In this document: piece after piece, positions 49,008-63,259 of the stretch | Layout of the letters: each line of letters starts with the position of its first letter | Numbering within the stretch: the first letter of the stretch is position 1 | Origin: Ricinus communis | Lineage: Eukaryota > Streptophyta > Magnoliopsida > Malpighiales > Euphorbiaceae | Direction of reading: 5' to 3' | Length of the DNA stretch: 64,000 bases | Assembly: GCF_019578655.1 (NCBI RefSeq) | Contig: NC_063263.1 | Coordinates: 12,585,001 to 12,649,000 of the forward strand | Made by a program: the position numbers and the translations under genes | Notes under the pieces: generated by a model | Seen by the model: the letters and a program-made list of their open reading frames with translations, nothing else | Databases searched by the model: none | Told to the model about the DNA's origin: nothing

Positions 49008-51169
49008 TCAATTATCACAAACTATGGTTCCATCCTTGACCTGGCACCCTGTCTGTTCTAGAGCAGATTCGAAGAAACCACCTCCGCGGATACTTGAATC
49101 TATACAAGGGGGAGCAAACTGAATGATTATATCTCTTAGTGTGAGCATGCCTGTTGGTCTCTGTGAATCATCAAGCAGGAAGCAATGACTGCTTTTTGTC
49201 TCTGTTAACATGTACATTACTTGCTTGAGAGTGTTGCTTCTTCTGGCGGTGACTGGAGCATACATTCTTGGCAGGACACTGCTTCGTAGGCGAAGAACAC
49301 CAGCTGAGAGAAAAGCCCCAAGGTCTTGATCAACAGTAGGATCAACATTGTCTTTTGCAGTTTCCATGTGAATGAATTCCCGCATGGTTAGGCTCCTGCA
49401 GCAGTAGCAACCACACATTATTTTCTTGGTGTAATTAGGTTGTAGAAGGCATTAGTCTAATTCTTACAATTAATCATTTTGGTCTGAATTAGAAACTGTA
49501 TGTTGTTAAGCCTGTGGGAAGTCGAAGGCCGATCATGCTAATCTCAAACCTCACTAGAACACTAGAAATGCAGAAGAAATCATCTGTCTGTTGAACTTAC
49601 TTTCTATCATTGAGTAGCTCATGATGCTCCAAAAGAAGATAAACATCGCTATTCCTCAAGCAACCAATGATCTTCTCAGTTTCTCGATTTACAACTGCAA
49701 CTGCTCCTATTCGGCTTTCCCATAACATGCTAAGAGCTTCTGCCAAGCTTTGATTGCTGTATAAAATGACTACTCGCACTTCACTTTCAAAGCTGTGCAA
49801 AAATTAGAAATGGGTAAAACAATCAGCTTAATAGTTCGTAGTTTTTAACAAACTTAGGATTTGATGTGCATACCGGAACTCGGACAAAGCTTTGTCTGCA
49901 ATGCCATCAAACCACCCTAGCCCACTTGATTGGAGCAACAACTGGATTACTGCATTCTACAAAAACATCCAGCAATTATTTTTCCAAGCTTAAGAAAACT
50001 GTCAAAACATTCTTATTAAGCAACTGTTTCAATTCTTTTATTCCGAGGAAATGTAATAGTAGTCATTACAAATAATTCCTAACCAATGATAAGATATATC
50101 ATGTCAATATTTTGAGCACATCATATTAAAACGCTAGAACAAGTTAGCAACCAAAAGTTGCAGCAAGTTCAGTACCTGTGTTGCAAAACCAATGACCTGA
50201 AAACCCGATTGGTCTATAACAGGCACTGCCTGCAGGCGGTGGTGCTTCGAAAGGAGCAGCAGAACATGGAACAGGGTATCATCCAAATGTACAGGGAAAA
50301 ACGGATCCCAGAGGAAACACTTAGCTAACTCCCCCACCTGTTCATTCCGCAATACTTGAAACAAATTCACAATCCAACAAAGTCTAATAAAAAATATAGT
50401 GCTTTTGAAACAGTCAAATGTTGATCAATTCAATACTTTTTTTATCCAAAATACCTTTGTTTGTGAGATTTCAGGACTCTGTTTAAGCATGGTAAAGAAG
50501 CTGCCTGTTCCAGTCCCGTTGCCACCATTTTCTTTAGCCTGAACATTAGCCTTTTCACATTCCTTAAAACATGAAAAGAAAGAAAATAATATATACTCAA
50601 TACCCAAGGAGTGAAAACAGGTACCATTGGGCTAGGAGCATGGTCGAATGCTCGACTCCTAATGCAGGAGGTCAGGAATTTAACTCCTGTTAAAACACAT
50701 CGAGTTCTAAAAGAAAATGCATAGAAGTTACCTCAAGAGACCAAAGAACCAAACTAACAAAATCAATAAACCCCATATATTGATCTGAAGATCTTCCGAA
50801 TGTAGTATCAGGATCTACAGCATCAGCAGCAATGAGAGCACCAGAGACATTCTTGTCATACAACAATTGGATTGCATCTTTTATACTATCCCCGGTTTTC
50901 AATTCCACAACTAAAACAAACAAAAGAAACCATATATTTCAGATTCCATCACCAGTTTCTCAAAGAAAATATACAAAAGAAATGAAGAGAAATATACCAG
51001 GAGAGTTCTTGATGCCAGGGATAGAACTGACAGGGATGCGATCAAGAAACATTTGAAGCGCACTGCCAGCGTCAAGTTCCTGGTGTTTTTGTTTCTCCAA
51101 ATTCAAATTCGCTACTACCTTATCATCTTTTAGGACCTTCAATCCATCTTCAACCTGCTTGATATCCAT
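49008..51169 (-). CDS. Four-CBS-domain protein, SnRK1 gamma-like (At1g69800 type)
   Basis: Relative of the SNF1/AMPK gamma subunit. Seven exons keep frame: 50998-51169, 50732-50910, 50455-50562, 50176-50337, 49874-49956, 49601-49792 and 49008-49395, giving 427 residues. I chose MDIKQVEDG as start; an in-frame ATG at 51244 would add 25 basic residues. Four CBS repeats are seen: about residues 40-115 (ending YMGFIDFVSLVLW), 160-235 (HRLQAVPVIDQ..VIGFATQ), 255-325 (RIGAVAVVNRETEKIIGCLRNSDV) and 340-405 (HCFLLDDSQRPTGMLTLRDIIIQF). The C-terminus ALEQTGCQVKDGTIV matches what I recall of At1g69800. Adenylate binding and kinase association are inferred; this clade differs from KING1 and SNF4/KIN-beta-gamma. 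A tRNA-like relic lies in the second intron on the other strand. Confidence 0.9.
50627..50696 (+). pseudogene. tRNA-like relic (possible SINE head) in an intron
   Basis: Three tRNA arms can be folded in order: a D arm GAGC/GCTC (50636-50639 with 50650-50653), an anticodon-like hairpin CTCCT-AATGC-AGGAG (50656-50670) and a T arm CAGGA-ATTTAAC-TCCTG (50673-50689). Box A-like TAGGAGCATGG and a degenerate box B are present. The acceptor strands do not pair and the anticodon loop is short, so it is not a working tRNA. It may be a tRNA pseudogene or the tRNA-derived head of a SINE; no A-rich tail or target duplication was proven. Confidence 0.45.
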
Positions 51170-51244
51170 CTTCTTTTGTTGTTGCGTTGTTATATTGACT
51201 CTGTTTCTCTTTTCTCTTTGGCTTAATTTGTTAAGCACCACCAC

Positions 51245-52090
51245 TCCAACCTTACGTCTCTCTTTCTCAAAGAGTTATCGCGTCATGCAAAGGGAACTCC
51301 ATGTGTCAGTTAAACAATCGCTTGCTCCCTCCTATTGCCACGCAATTATTGTTTCAACAGCATGTGATGAGAAGGTGAGTTTCCTTGGAATTGGGGAGCC
51401 AGTTTTCGTGCATGGTGTTGAAGTGCAAGCTCAAACAATATTGGCTCCATCAGATATTTTTGTAGTCTTATATTAATACCAGATTTTATACATAATACTT
51501 TTCATATTCAGCCTAGCAAATACACAAGAAAGGAAAACCTGAATTTGCGAGTCTTTAATGAATTGATCAAGAAACTGATTTAGTGCAAGATTGCTTACAT
51601 TCGAAAAGAATAGAAACAAAATTTGATGCCATTGAAAAAATTGTTCCAGGAACTATAAAAATGGCAACTACAAACTGTAGAGCCTTATTTATTATATTTT
51701 CACATCATCAGAAGTTCTAGTACAGGAAAATGCTAATTCATAGTATTTTCTCTTTTTTGGAATACAGTTCACTGTATCATTTATAGCTAGGGATACAGGC
51801 TTTATATAAAACCTAGAAAGAAACCAAGTAGCTAACTGGTTAGCTCTTTTAATTTATTTGTGGGAGAACTTTTGGCAACCGTAAATGCAGGAGGCTCTAG
51901 TTTTGCAGAATGAGCTTGTAGTTTAGATAGGATAAAGATTGTGCAGCTTTCTTTCTTCTTCTTTTCAGACTATAATGCTGCCACTGTAAGCATGGAGCTT
52001 CTTCTCCAGGCTGCACTTAACCAACAACTGCTTCAAAATTTACCCCGCTCAACACCCAAAACCCGTATCTTGTAATTGGTTGAGATCCAT
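51245..52090. other. CBS-gene promoter and ADP-glucose pyrophosphorylase 3' flank
   Basis: The first 250 bases hold the CBS-gene leader and promoter; the plus-strand frame at 51159-51476 is antisense to it and has no domain. Sequence from about 51640 to 52090 is probably the 3' UTR and flank of the pyrophosphorylase gene. Confidence 0.5.
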
Positions 52091-55000
52091 TTATATCACT
52101 GTGCCATCCTCTATTGTAGCCTTCTCCATTATGATGGTAATTCCGGACCGGATGTAGAATCCTTCTTCTGGTCTATCTGCTTCTTGCACACCCTACAGAA
52201 TGCCAAAGAATCCAGATGCATTTTTAACTCTGCTTATAGATCTTACAATCACTTCAAGTAGATGAAAGATCACGTATGTGTTTTCAGTTTCATGGAAATT
52301 AATTTGGCAGGTGCTACTTACATCTTTATTCACAATGACCACGTCTTTTCCTATCTTGGCATTCTTGTCAATTATGCAGTTCCTTCAAACAAAAACCATA
52401 AGCTTATTGTCAGAACTCATCATCTCAATAATCTTAGGACTTGTATTAGCTTGCAGAACAATTACAAATGAGAAGAGAAAACAAAGAAAAAAAGCATTTT
52501 TGTATTGTATGTTTATAGCTTTAAAAAGTGTTTGAGTATCATACTTGATTTTTGTGTTCCTTCCAACACCAATAGGGACTTTTCCTTCTGCTAAAAGAGA
52601 TGCAATTTCAGTTTCAGTTTGGTAGTAGTCAGCTCCCAGCATCACAGTGTCCTAAAATTGGACAGAAGAGAGTTGTCAGTCACAACTAGCTCATCAGATA
52701 GAACATATAATTGAGGAAATTATGATAGATCACCTTTAACTCAACACCATAATCTAAACGTGAGCGTTCACCAACCACAGAGTGGCGTACAGTACATTCT
52801 CTCAGAAAGCATCCATGGGAGATTATTGCATCTACAATCTGCAATATGCAAACTAAAAATGAGAGGGCAAGACAACTCAATGAAGCCACAAATCTTATAC
52901 CAGAGAAAAGCAGCATACCCGGCATTTATCAATTTTGGTTGGTGGTAAGAATCGAGGAGATGTATAGAAGGGTGTCTTTGGGTCATAAAACTCGAACGTG
53001 GGAGGCTGCAGAAAATATTTAGTCAGTTCATAGTTGTTAGTCTTGTCACAATGAAAGAAGAAAGTTCCAGATTATGCATGCTTAAAAAGTGATTCATAGC
53101 AAATATAGGATATCAACGAGCTCATATATCAAAAGAGGTAATATGAAAGGACCATAGATTTTCTTCAGGCACGAGCCCTCGGTGTCTGCTTTTTTTCTTT
53201 TTAAACAGTATGCCATTGATGTACAACTAACACACTTGCATGGATAACAAAAGGAATATCAAAATCCAAAATTGGCACTGCTGTAATGATAAAATACAAA
53301 CCTCTTCAGTGAGAGCCAGGTTAGCTTCATAGAATGATTTTATTGTTCCAATATCTTCCCAATAGTCTCTAAAATTATATGACTGTCAAAACTCAAACAT
53401 GATACAATCAGCAATTTACCCAGACGCATATCTAGGAGTTAAGCAGATAGCTCAAATTTGTTTTCCCTTCCAGTAAACAGTTATTTTTCATATCAAGAGA
53501 AGAAGAAAGAAAGGAAGGGGAAGGGGTCTTCTAGGCTGAGAAACCACCTTCCTGACACTATATTGAAGAAACTTATTGAAGACTGAATATTTTAGCGTTC
53601 TTGAGTATTCTTACTTGGATATTGTGCTCCATGACAGCAGCAGGTATAATTTCGGAACCAAAGTCATTTGATGTAGGAAATCTCCACCTTAGAAGCTTCA
53701 ATAAAATCTCAGTCCTAAATACATAGACTCCCATTGATGCAATATAGGGGGATTTCAAGGCATCTTGCGGAGACAATCCTAGTTGAGTGGTATCAGCTTT
53801 CTGCAAGGGGAATTAAACATGGAAAATAAGTATAAACTTAAATCATTTAGCATAGAGTATTTGCAAAGAAAATAGGATAATCAGAAAACTAGGTCTAATT
53901 ATCAGCTGTTTAACATAGTGTAAGAGGAAGGCTTAGGAGTTAGATTGTTCCAGTGTCTAATTTGAGAAAGAAAATCAATCTTAATTACAGCAAATGGTTA
54001 GCAAGGAAAATATTGAATTATTAGTTTGAGCCAGAATCTAGATGCCAGTCCTCTTTGTTTCATTTCGGTACTTCAGGTACCGCTACTTATCTTCTGATAA
54101 ATGTGAAAACTTTCTAGAGACACACAGTTGAAGGAAACTATAAGAAAGGCATGTCTAAGAATAAGAATCACGCAATCCTCACCAATGATTTCAATTCAGC
54201 TCCTCCTGGCTTTTCAGCAAAGTGGACAATTCGGCCTCTGCTGTCTATCTTCACCAAACCATAATCTGATGCGCGGCTGCTTAGAAAATACAACTTGCAG
54301 TGAATAAACCAAGCCGTGAAAAACATGAATTGAAGCAAAGCACAGATAAGGACTGAACAAACCTCTCACCAACTGCTGCACATGAAATTGTGATATCAGC
54401 ATTACTGTCGACATGATGCTGTTGATTTATAGCAATAAGGTGAGGCGGTTTTTCAAAAATTTGAAATATAACATGAGCCAATTCTATTAGGGTAATGATA
54501 GCATACCTGCACAAAGTCCATATAGTCCATTCGGTAAAGATGATCTCCAGACAAGATCAGTATATTCTCAACATTCCTGTTCTTGGCATCCTACATGAAC
54601 CAGCAGTCATATAAGACTCCAATTCAAGTTTCTAGAGGAACTGAAGTACTATGTTGAAGGCAGTTGGTCTATCCATTTAAATTCAAGATCATGCGGTGGT
54701 TACAAAAGAAAAACAAAAAGAAAAGTTTCTCAAAACAAAACAAAAAAAGGTTCTCATATTCACCTCAAAAACCCATGTAAATTGCCTCACAGCATCTGCT
54801 GTTCCTTGGAACCAGTTCATTCCTGCTTCTCCAGGTGTTTGAGTAGCTGCTAGAACCTGTTTAGCAGGTCAATTTGGAATTATTCACTTTATGATAAAGG
54901 AATCATCAAGCATTCTAAATAAAACACAAGTAATTGCAAGCATTGTCTTTTATTTATTTATTTTTTATCGAAATCAAATGCTTCTTATACAATAAGTTCA

Positions 55001-56355
55001 AGTTGGACTCTTTAATGTTACTGTGATCCTTTCTCTAAAAGGAAGCCTAACCACTCGAAAGGAACCCGAGGCCTTCGGCTTATACATCTTATAACACTTC
55101 AAATTAGATTATTTGCAAGTTCTGATCTGATCATTATAACAATTTTATCTAAATATTATCAATCATTTAAAATATGAGGTTCTATAATTAAGCTCCTCAA
55201 GTCTCTGTCTAGTTATATTATAAGACTTAAAATCACAAGGGAAAAACTAGTTCTAGCTAAGTCTGATTTTTCTTCTTGTTCATGTATATACAATTTTTTC
55301 AAGTGTTGAATATAAATTTTATACGACAAGAAAATAATACATAAATGGCACCCTGGGTTTAGCTCTGAATATTTATTTTCCTTTTTTCCAGATTGGAAAT
55401 TCTAATAGGTAAAATTTTTGAAAGCAATCATACCTCCACAAATCCGTCTCCGAAGTTAATACCATTTCCAAAATATGTGCGAGCAAGGTGCCGATTAAGG
55501 GAAGCGGAGTTGAATTGTGTTAACACAAATATTTTGTTTATCCCACTGTTGATGCAATTGCTCATAGGGATATCTATAAGCTTATAGCATCCTCCCACCG
55601 GTACCTACAATATAAAATGAATAAACAAAAATGACAGTGGTCAGTAACTTGATTGAACGGTCCATAGAGTTTCATGAATAGCCAAGTCTCACAAATAACA
55701 CATATAGGTTTATATTAAGCTTTATAAACTGCATATCTATCATATAGAAGTTCATCAATCACAGCACGATAGAGTTAGGGAGATTGGAAAGATTTTCTTA
55801 CAGCTGGTGTTGCTGCCCTTCTGGTAAGAGGAAACAGCTGAGTCCCTGCACCTCCTCCCAATATGATTGATGCTACATTTTTTGGGTCCACTTTTCGCCT
55901 TTCAAATCGTGGTGGTGGTGGTGGTGGTGATAAGGTCTAAAATCATATATTCAAGATTTAAGAACAAGGTTACACATCAAACTATAATTAACAAAAACAA
56001 GAAATTGGAATAAACTTTAAAAGTTACGGATTCATTAACATCCAAAAGAAAAAAGTGGATCATGTTGAAATACTAGAACTTTAATCTAGAGCATATCATA
56101 GATTGATCCAAATCAACTTACCACAATCTCCTTGGGATTATTTGATGTTAATACAGCATAAGCAACACCAGGTTTGACCTTATTAACATTCCAGTCAGCT
56201 TTTAATCTTCTTTTCATCTGATTGAACCAAACACTATTCTTTGAACTTCCTCTGATCATTTCTCCCAAAAACTCTTTATCTCCAGTGTTAATACCACCTT
56301 TGCTAGCTTTCACCAAGTTGGTGTTAGTATTCAGAGCCATAAGGCAGGAATCCAT
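52091..56355 (-). CDS. ADP-glucose pyrophosphorylase large subunit, APL3-type, plastid
   Basis: Regulatory subunit of the tetramer that makes ADP-glucose, the first committed step of starch synthesis. Fourteen exons keep frame: 56122-56355, 55802-55936, 55434-55604, 54764-54856, 54507-54590, 54363-54418, 54183-54276, 53615-53800, 53302-53382, 52919-53005, 52734-52838, 52545-52651, 52322-52382 and 52091-52192, giving 531 residues. A start at 56409 would add 18. About 90 residues precede the catalytic fold: a Ser/Thr/Asn-rich, chloroplast-like leader, then a run of five prolines. The loop reads [19 protein letters not shown]: Gln110 and Thr120 replace the Arg and Lys of catalytic small subunits, so it is probably non-catalytic like APL3. 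[29 protein letters not shown] and the C-terminal [18 protein letters not shown] are family blocks. RER1 lies 18 kb off as in Arabidopsis. Confidence 0.96.
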
Positions 56356-57110
56356 TGCAATGGTACTCTCAAGGCTTTTGCCAAGATGAAGATGATGATA
56401 ATGGATCACACTTGAAAAGTGTTTCAGTCACAAAAGTACTGGACACAAATCCCAATGAAACAAAGTTACAAGCTAAGTTATTAAGTAAAGCACAGATCAC
56501 ACAAAGATAAATTCATTAAAGAGAAATCAGATTATAATACACAGAAATGACAGTTGTATCATCACACGCTAGCTCTCACTCAACCTAGTTACAGGATAAA
56601 GTAAAATTACCAAATCTAAGCAAACCCAAAAGCAAGATTTAAATAAAGCTAGAATCTTTACAGTACCCAGATACTAAAACGTCAAAGGAATCAAGAATCT
56701 AAAGTACCCGAAAGCTTAAGAACCAAACTTTTGAGTAGAGGGATACAGAACTACAAGATCAGAGTATAGAAAATCTTATTACGTACCAAAAAAGTGATTC
56801 AAAGATTTAATCACCAAATAACTAAACTATTAGTCGAAGGAAGTGATCAAGAAAGCTTGGTTTCTAGATGGTTGAAAATTGGAAATGGATTCAAGAGTGA
56901 AACACGTGAAGTGATGTTGAAATTTGGTGGTTATAGATTTTAGTGCTCTCACGAGAAATCCTGCATTTCTTTTGAGTTACATAGCTTAAAATATACTGAA
57001 TGTGAAACTCTCTCTCTCTCTCTCTAGTCTCTAGTCTCAAGTCTCTAGTAAGCTTGTTTGTGAATGCAGGTTCGAAGGCTTCTCTTTCTCTTGCTGAGCT
57101 GCTCACGAAA
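56356..57110 (-). promoter_or_regulatory. Leader and promoter of the ADP-glucose pyrophosphorylase gene
   Basis: A TTTGTGTCCAG acceptor near 56439 and a TTG/GTACGT donor near 56786 suggest a leader intron. A (TC)n run at 57006-57025 lies on the plus strand near the likely transcript start. Frames at 56891-57118 show no domain. Confidence 0.45.
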
Positions 57111-60100
57111 GAAGCCATTATAAAGCGAACACATGTCTACATCAAGCCACATGTCTGTCTTTTATGACATGATATTTATGATTTTATTATATTTTAATAC
57201 CTTGAAGTGTACCAAGTGTTATGATATTTTTCAAAAAAAAAAAAATTGTTTGGACTTCAAAAATGGAGATTGTTACTTATTATGGGTGCCAAAGAAAGAA
57301 AAACTCTTCTTTTTCTTTTCTTTTCCATTAGCTTTTCTTTGTTCAATTTGTAATCTTCACCAATTGACAGTTGGGATTAAGATACTTCCCGCCAATTGCT
57401 CATATTCACCATCAAAGGACAATGACCTCACCAGTCTCAGCTAGAAAAGTGGAAGGAGTTTAAAATTTTAACAAAAGAGAAAGAAGCCCACATAATTGTT
57501 GATGGATTAATAATGCGGACTCTGAATAGAAGTGATCACTTGATATTCATTTCGTAATATAATGAATGCGAGAAAACATTGTAAGTAGCAACACAAGAGA
57601 AATGAATTCTCGGAACATTACGTTCTCCATTTCTTTCACTACTTTGGTACACTCATCTTTCTTTCTCTGAATATATATACACACAAAATTCATCATTGAA
57701 GATAGAAAATTTATTATGTTATTCTAATTGTATAAATATTTTTTATTTTGATATTTAATAATTAATATTTATCTAATTATTTAAAATTTGTCTTAGCTTA
57801 TATAATATATAAGCTAAGACATACATGTAATGTAGATAAAAGTGGACCAAAAAGGTGGCCATTTTCATTTTCCTTTGCTGAGAATTTCATATGATATAGT
57901 ATCACGTGGTGATACCAAAATCTTTCCCCAAAAGTTAAATAAAATTGTGTGGCGTAAGCCAATTTTGACATTTGAGTACAATGATCAATACCTAAAAGAG
58001 GAAAGACAAGGTCCCATGACTGGAGGTCACTAAACCCGGCCACAAATTAAAAACAAAAAATATATATAATATATATATATATATTTTAAATATCAATCTC
58101 CACTTTCCATTTGCCTTAAAAGTACTATTCCTTCCCCACAATCATGGGAAATTGCTTTTGTCATCCATAATAATATTTCAGGTTGGCCTTGAACAGCTTG
58201 GCAAAACTCTCTTCACCCATAGGGAAGCAAATAGAACAGCCTACTACTTAAGGCCAGTCGTTGCCAAGCATCCGCCAGCCAGCCGATACATCAGTCTGCT
58301 GAACATAAAATTCCGTCGTCAAGGAGTTTAGAAATTCGAACTTGAACTTAAGATATCCATCCGAATTCTATAGAGCTCTCCCTTCAAATTAAAAATTTAA
58401 TGGTAAAAAGTTTCGTACTTAGCTAAGATGGTAAAATTTTATCGTTTAATTGTATTTCTAATTCTCTTTTTCTTTTTTCGTTTTTTCTTAATCTTTGATG
58501 CATCTCATTGTCTGGTTTCTTCTTCTTGATGAAAGAACCTTTAAGAAAAAAGAAAAAGAAAAACACTTCTACTTGTCAATGGCATCCCAAAACTCACATT
58601 CCCAAACTTTGTCAGCTTGGGTATGAAATTATTGTACTTGTGTGTGATTCTTAACTGACTATGAAGACTGAACAATTACCACCACATCAATATATTTGTC
58701 TTGTTCACTCACATTTTCAACCAAAACTCATGAAATTAACCTTGGCTCTTGATGTAACGAAAATAACAGGACCCATCTAACTCACAAGTGCATGATGCAA
58801 TGATAAGTGCACTAACCACCAGATTTAGAACACATACCAATCACCAAATCTAGGCAGTACCCAATGGACGGTTCTTATCGTTTGATCAGAAGCCCCATCA
58901 TGATGTGCCTTCACTACCCAACTACTCAGGCAAGTAATGCAGCATGGATGCATATCATTATCAAAAAGAAAGGGGGCAAACAAAAAAAAGAAAAGAAAAG
59001 ACTATAAACAAGTTGATGCATATGATATGTACTATGAATTTAAATTTAAAGCAACAATAGACCGTCAAAGATTTTTGGATAGGACCCACTTATATAGTTG
59101 GTGATTAGGGCAACATTAATTAAGCAAATGAAAGTGACATTATAGGCAATTTGTGAGTATCATCAGTCAATTAACTTGGGCAATCTCCATGGATACTTCC
59201 AAGCACTGAAAGGTGATGGGTTTTTCTTTATTTTGATGTTGGACGGATGTTGTAAGAAATGATTCATTATTTAAGGGAGTAAATGTTTCTTGGCCGCACA
59301 TGTGTCCATATAGAATTAGCTAATGGAAATTCTAACATTTTATTTTTATAATAATATTTGTTTCTTATTTTCTATTTTTCTAAATATATTTTTTTTCTTT
59401 TCATAATACGAAATGAATTCTTAGACTCTTTTAGAGTATCTAAAAATTGTTCGCTTCGATAAAAGTATCTATAAAATAGAACAAAAATTAATATAATATT
59501 AATTCTCACGATTTTATTATAGTATTTAAGTCATGCTATTTTATAATGAATAAAAAAGAAGAGTCTGTCATAAAAGAATATTAAAATATGGTAATTTTGG
59601 TGAAATTTTCATATTATTACTCTTGATTATAACATTAAGCTAGGCTTTAATTAATAATAATAAGAAGAAGAAGACGAAGAAAGAAGAAGAAATCAAATCT
59701 TCCATCAAAATGGATTAAAGTATATTGTAATTGCACAATAATTGAGTTAACATTTTAGTATAAAAATCAACAAGGTATCCATACCGACAAGTTTTCCTGT
59801 GAAAGATGGTGTGCATAGTCTGAGCAACTAGCTCCAATTGCTCCAAACCCAATTTTGAAAAGATGGAAAGGAATGAGTATGGGACCCGACCACCATAACC
59901 ATGGACATGAATTGGTGAAAGAGAAGAAGCAGAAGGCCATAAAAGAAAATATGAGGCATATTTGTTATGGTCCCAGTGGCAGTGACAATTGATAAGAAAT
60001 AGGTAGCACCAGAAAATCGTACAAAATCAACATGTAATACAAACAATATGCTAAGTGACAAACTCTTCACGTGGCTTGCTACCCAATTATGGACGCTTCA

Positions 60101-61785
60101 AATCTCTTTAGTGTTTATGTGGGATCATCGTCTCTTCTTCTTCTTCTTGTCCATGTTTACTGGACTGAAGAAATTCCAACATGGTTTTTGGAATGAATAT
60201 ATAAAAGAATTTTGGTGATACCAACATCCACCTCTTGTACATATTGTTCATTTATTTCGTTGTCAATTTTTGTGCCAATAATTAGTTTAGTAATGCTTAG
60301 GATGTGCTTAATGTGTACGCACCTTATTGAAAAATCTACTCTCGCTCGCTCTTTTCATGCATATCTGGTACTCCCAAAAATATTAAACACATTCTTTAAT
60401 AAAGTTTAGAATTGTGATTCCATACGTGGAATTCAAGACATTTGTTACCTGCCCAAAGATTTAGGTGGTACAAGTTTAAAATTTTCGTCAAAAATTGATT
60501 ATGGTGGTCCGGTGGAGAGGATGATACTGTTATGCACATGGATGGGCACATTCATGAAAGAGTCGTTGCAGCCAACCCGAAAAAAGAGGGCCAAAAGACC
60601 CAACTAGCAATGAAGTACAGAAGCCCACCAACATAACACTTAGCTCTCCCAACTACACCGAAGACAGGCTCTAAAAATTTGGCAGCTGCTGCAATTCACA
60701 GTTGACAGGGAAACCATAGGAATTTCTCAAAATGGTTCGACAATCATACCAGAAGCTATCCATTTAATTATATAAGATTCGCCCAAGGGGATTATTTATG
60801 GGAACATTACTTTCAGCATGCATAGCATAAGTTACTTCTCCAAATCCAGGACAGACGTGAAGAGCAGCATCATTTAGTCTGTAAATCATGTGAACCCTAG
60901 CAGTCATGCAGCACAGAAATTGAACCACATTCTGGACCATAACTGTTATGTCATCTCTCCCCATTGTCATTGTCCTGGGTATGCGCCAACTTCTTGATAA
61001 TTTCGATCACCACATTAACCTTGATAATTCAGAACAGGACATACTACTCTGCACAGGCACTGCTGCTGAATACCTGCTGACTTAAGTAGTGTCCATGGAG
61101 AAACCAAACACACAAGTGTTACCTCTTTCCCACATAAGGAAATTACTCCAAGCTATTAGAAAGTCACCATTCCTCGCATGGAGAAATTACTCCAAGCTAT
61201 TCGAAAATCACTCTGGAAACTATCTCCCAAACTTGTTAAGAAAACAATACTAATAGATTACAAATGCACATTAAGCAACACTTCAAGGGGAATTTCCAAC
61301 ATAAAGTCAAGTCAATTTGAACCTGACACTTCCAAATACCAGTTCTCAGTGAACTGTTAATCCCGTCATGAAATTGCTTTTCCATTGCACATGCTTCCAG
61401 TACTATCGGGTAGCAAACACCAAAACAGCTCATCCAAGTTACAACCCACCTCCACTACCTTATTACCCTCGATGGACATGAACTGATCCAGTCAAGTGAT
61501 CTAATTGGCTGCCCCAATTCTCATAGAACTGAAAGCAAAAATGCAACGGTACATGATACATGAACTGATGAACATGAAAACAATCTTATCATGTAAGGCA
61601 GACAATACTCGAATGACATAAAAAAGACCAATCCAACATCTCAGTAAATATGAAAAATCTTCATCAAACACAAAAGTTAAAGAGTCTAAAATTGTAATTT
61701 AGACAATCTCTTGAAACAAAAAGTAGCAGTTGAACTCAGCAAAAAAAGGCTAGCTTAAACTAAACAAACATGTATAGAAAGACAT
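57111..61785. other. Gene-poor intergenic stretch
   Basis: About 4.7 kb without a recognised gene. AT-rich blocks lie at 57690-57800, 58045-58095 (with an AT repeat) and 59330-59660; AAG repeats lie at 59660-59695. Small frames at 57133-57444, 59828-60070 and 60764-60970 show no domain I recognise. A direct repeat at 61139-61209 is listed separately. Sequence from about 61230 to 61785 may include the eS25 3' UTR. Confidence 0.5.
61139..61209 (+). repeat. Direct repeat, two ~29-bp copies
   Basis: GAAATTACTCCAAGCTATT followed by (A/C)GAAA-TCAC occurs at about 61139-61167 and 61182-61210, starts 43 bases apart. This is a short local duplication in non-coding sequence. Confidence 0.75.
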
Positions 61786-63019
<1,234 letters not shown>

Positions 63020-63032
63020 TGGATCTGATTAG

Positions 63033-63051
63033 TGGCTGCTGCTGCTGCTGC
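63033..63051 (-). repeat. (CAG)n run in the eS25 leader
   Basis: A GCTGCTGCTGCTGCTGCT run on the plus strand reads as CAG repeats in the eS25 5' UTR, just upstream of the ATG-only exon. Confidence 0.75.
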
Positions 63052-63113
63052 TCTATGGAAAGGAATAAGAGGACGCACAGCTGCAGCTTATGGGTCTTTA
63101 TTATCGCTACCGA

Positions 63114-63124
63114 ATTAGGGTTTA
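63114..63124 (-). promoter_or_regulatory. Telobox upstream of eS25
   Basis: TAAACCCTAAT on the minus strand lies about 95 bases before the eS25 start codon, near the likely transcript start. It fits the AAACCCTA telobox of plant ribosomal-protein genes. Confidence 0.65.
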
Positions 63125-63208
63125 TTAGGATCTCTATCTCGCCAAAATTAAAACGGCAACGTCTTGTTATTTTGGGTTTCAGACTGCCCTCTTATCCTGC
63201 CTATTACA

Positions 63209-63226
63209 AGCCCAAGCCCAGGCCCA
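63209..63226 (-). promoter_or_regulatory. Three adjacent site II elements upstream of eS25
   Basis: On the minus strand the hexamers TGGGCC, TGGGCT and TGGGCT follow each other without gaps. Site II clusters next to a telobox drive growth-linked expression of ribosomal-protein genes in plants and are bound by TCP factors. Confidence 0.65.
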
Positions 63227-63259
63227 AGTCCAAGCCTGATACACTGACATATTTTTTCT

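Noticed and set aside
57777..58090. AT-rich palindromes (TTATATAATATATAAGC and AT runs)
   Set aside because: Simple-sequence palindromes without other signs of a terminator, origin or transposon end.
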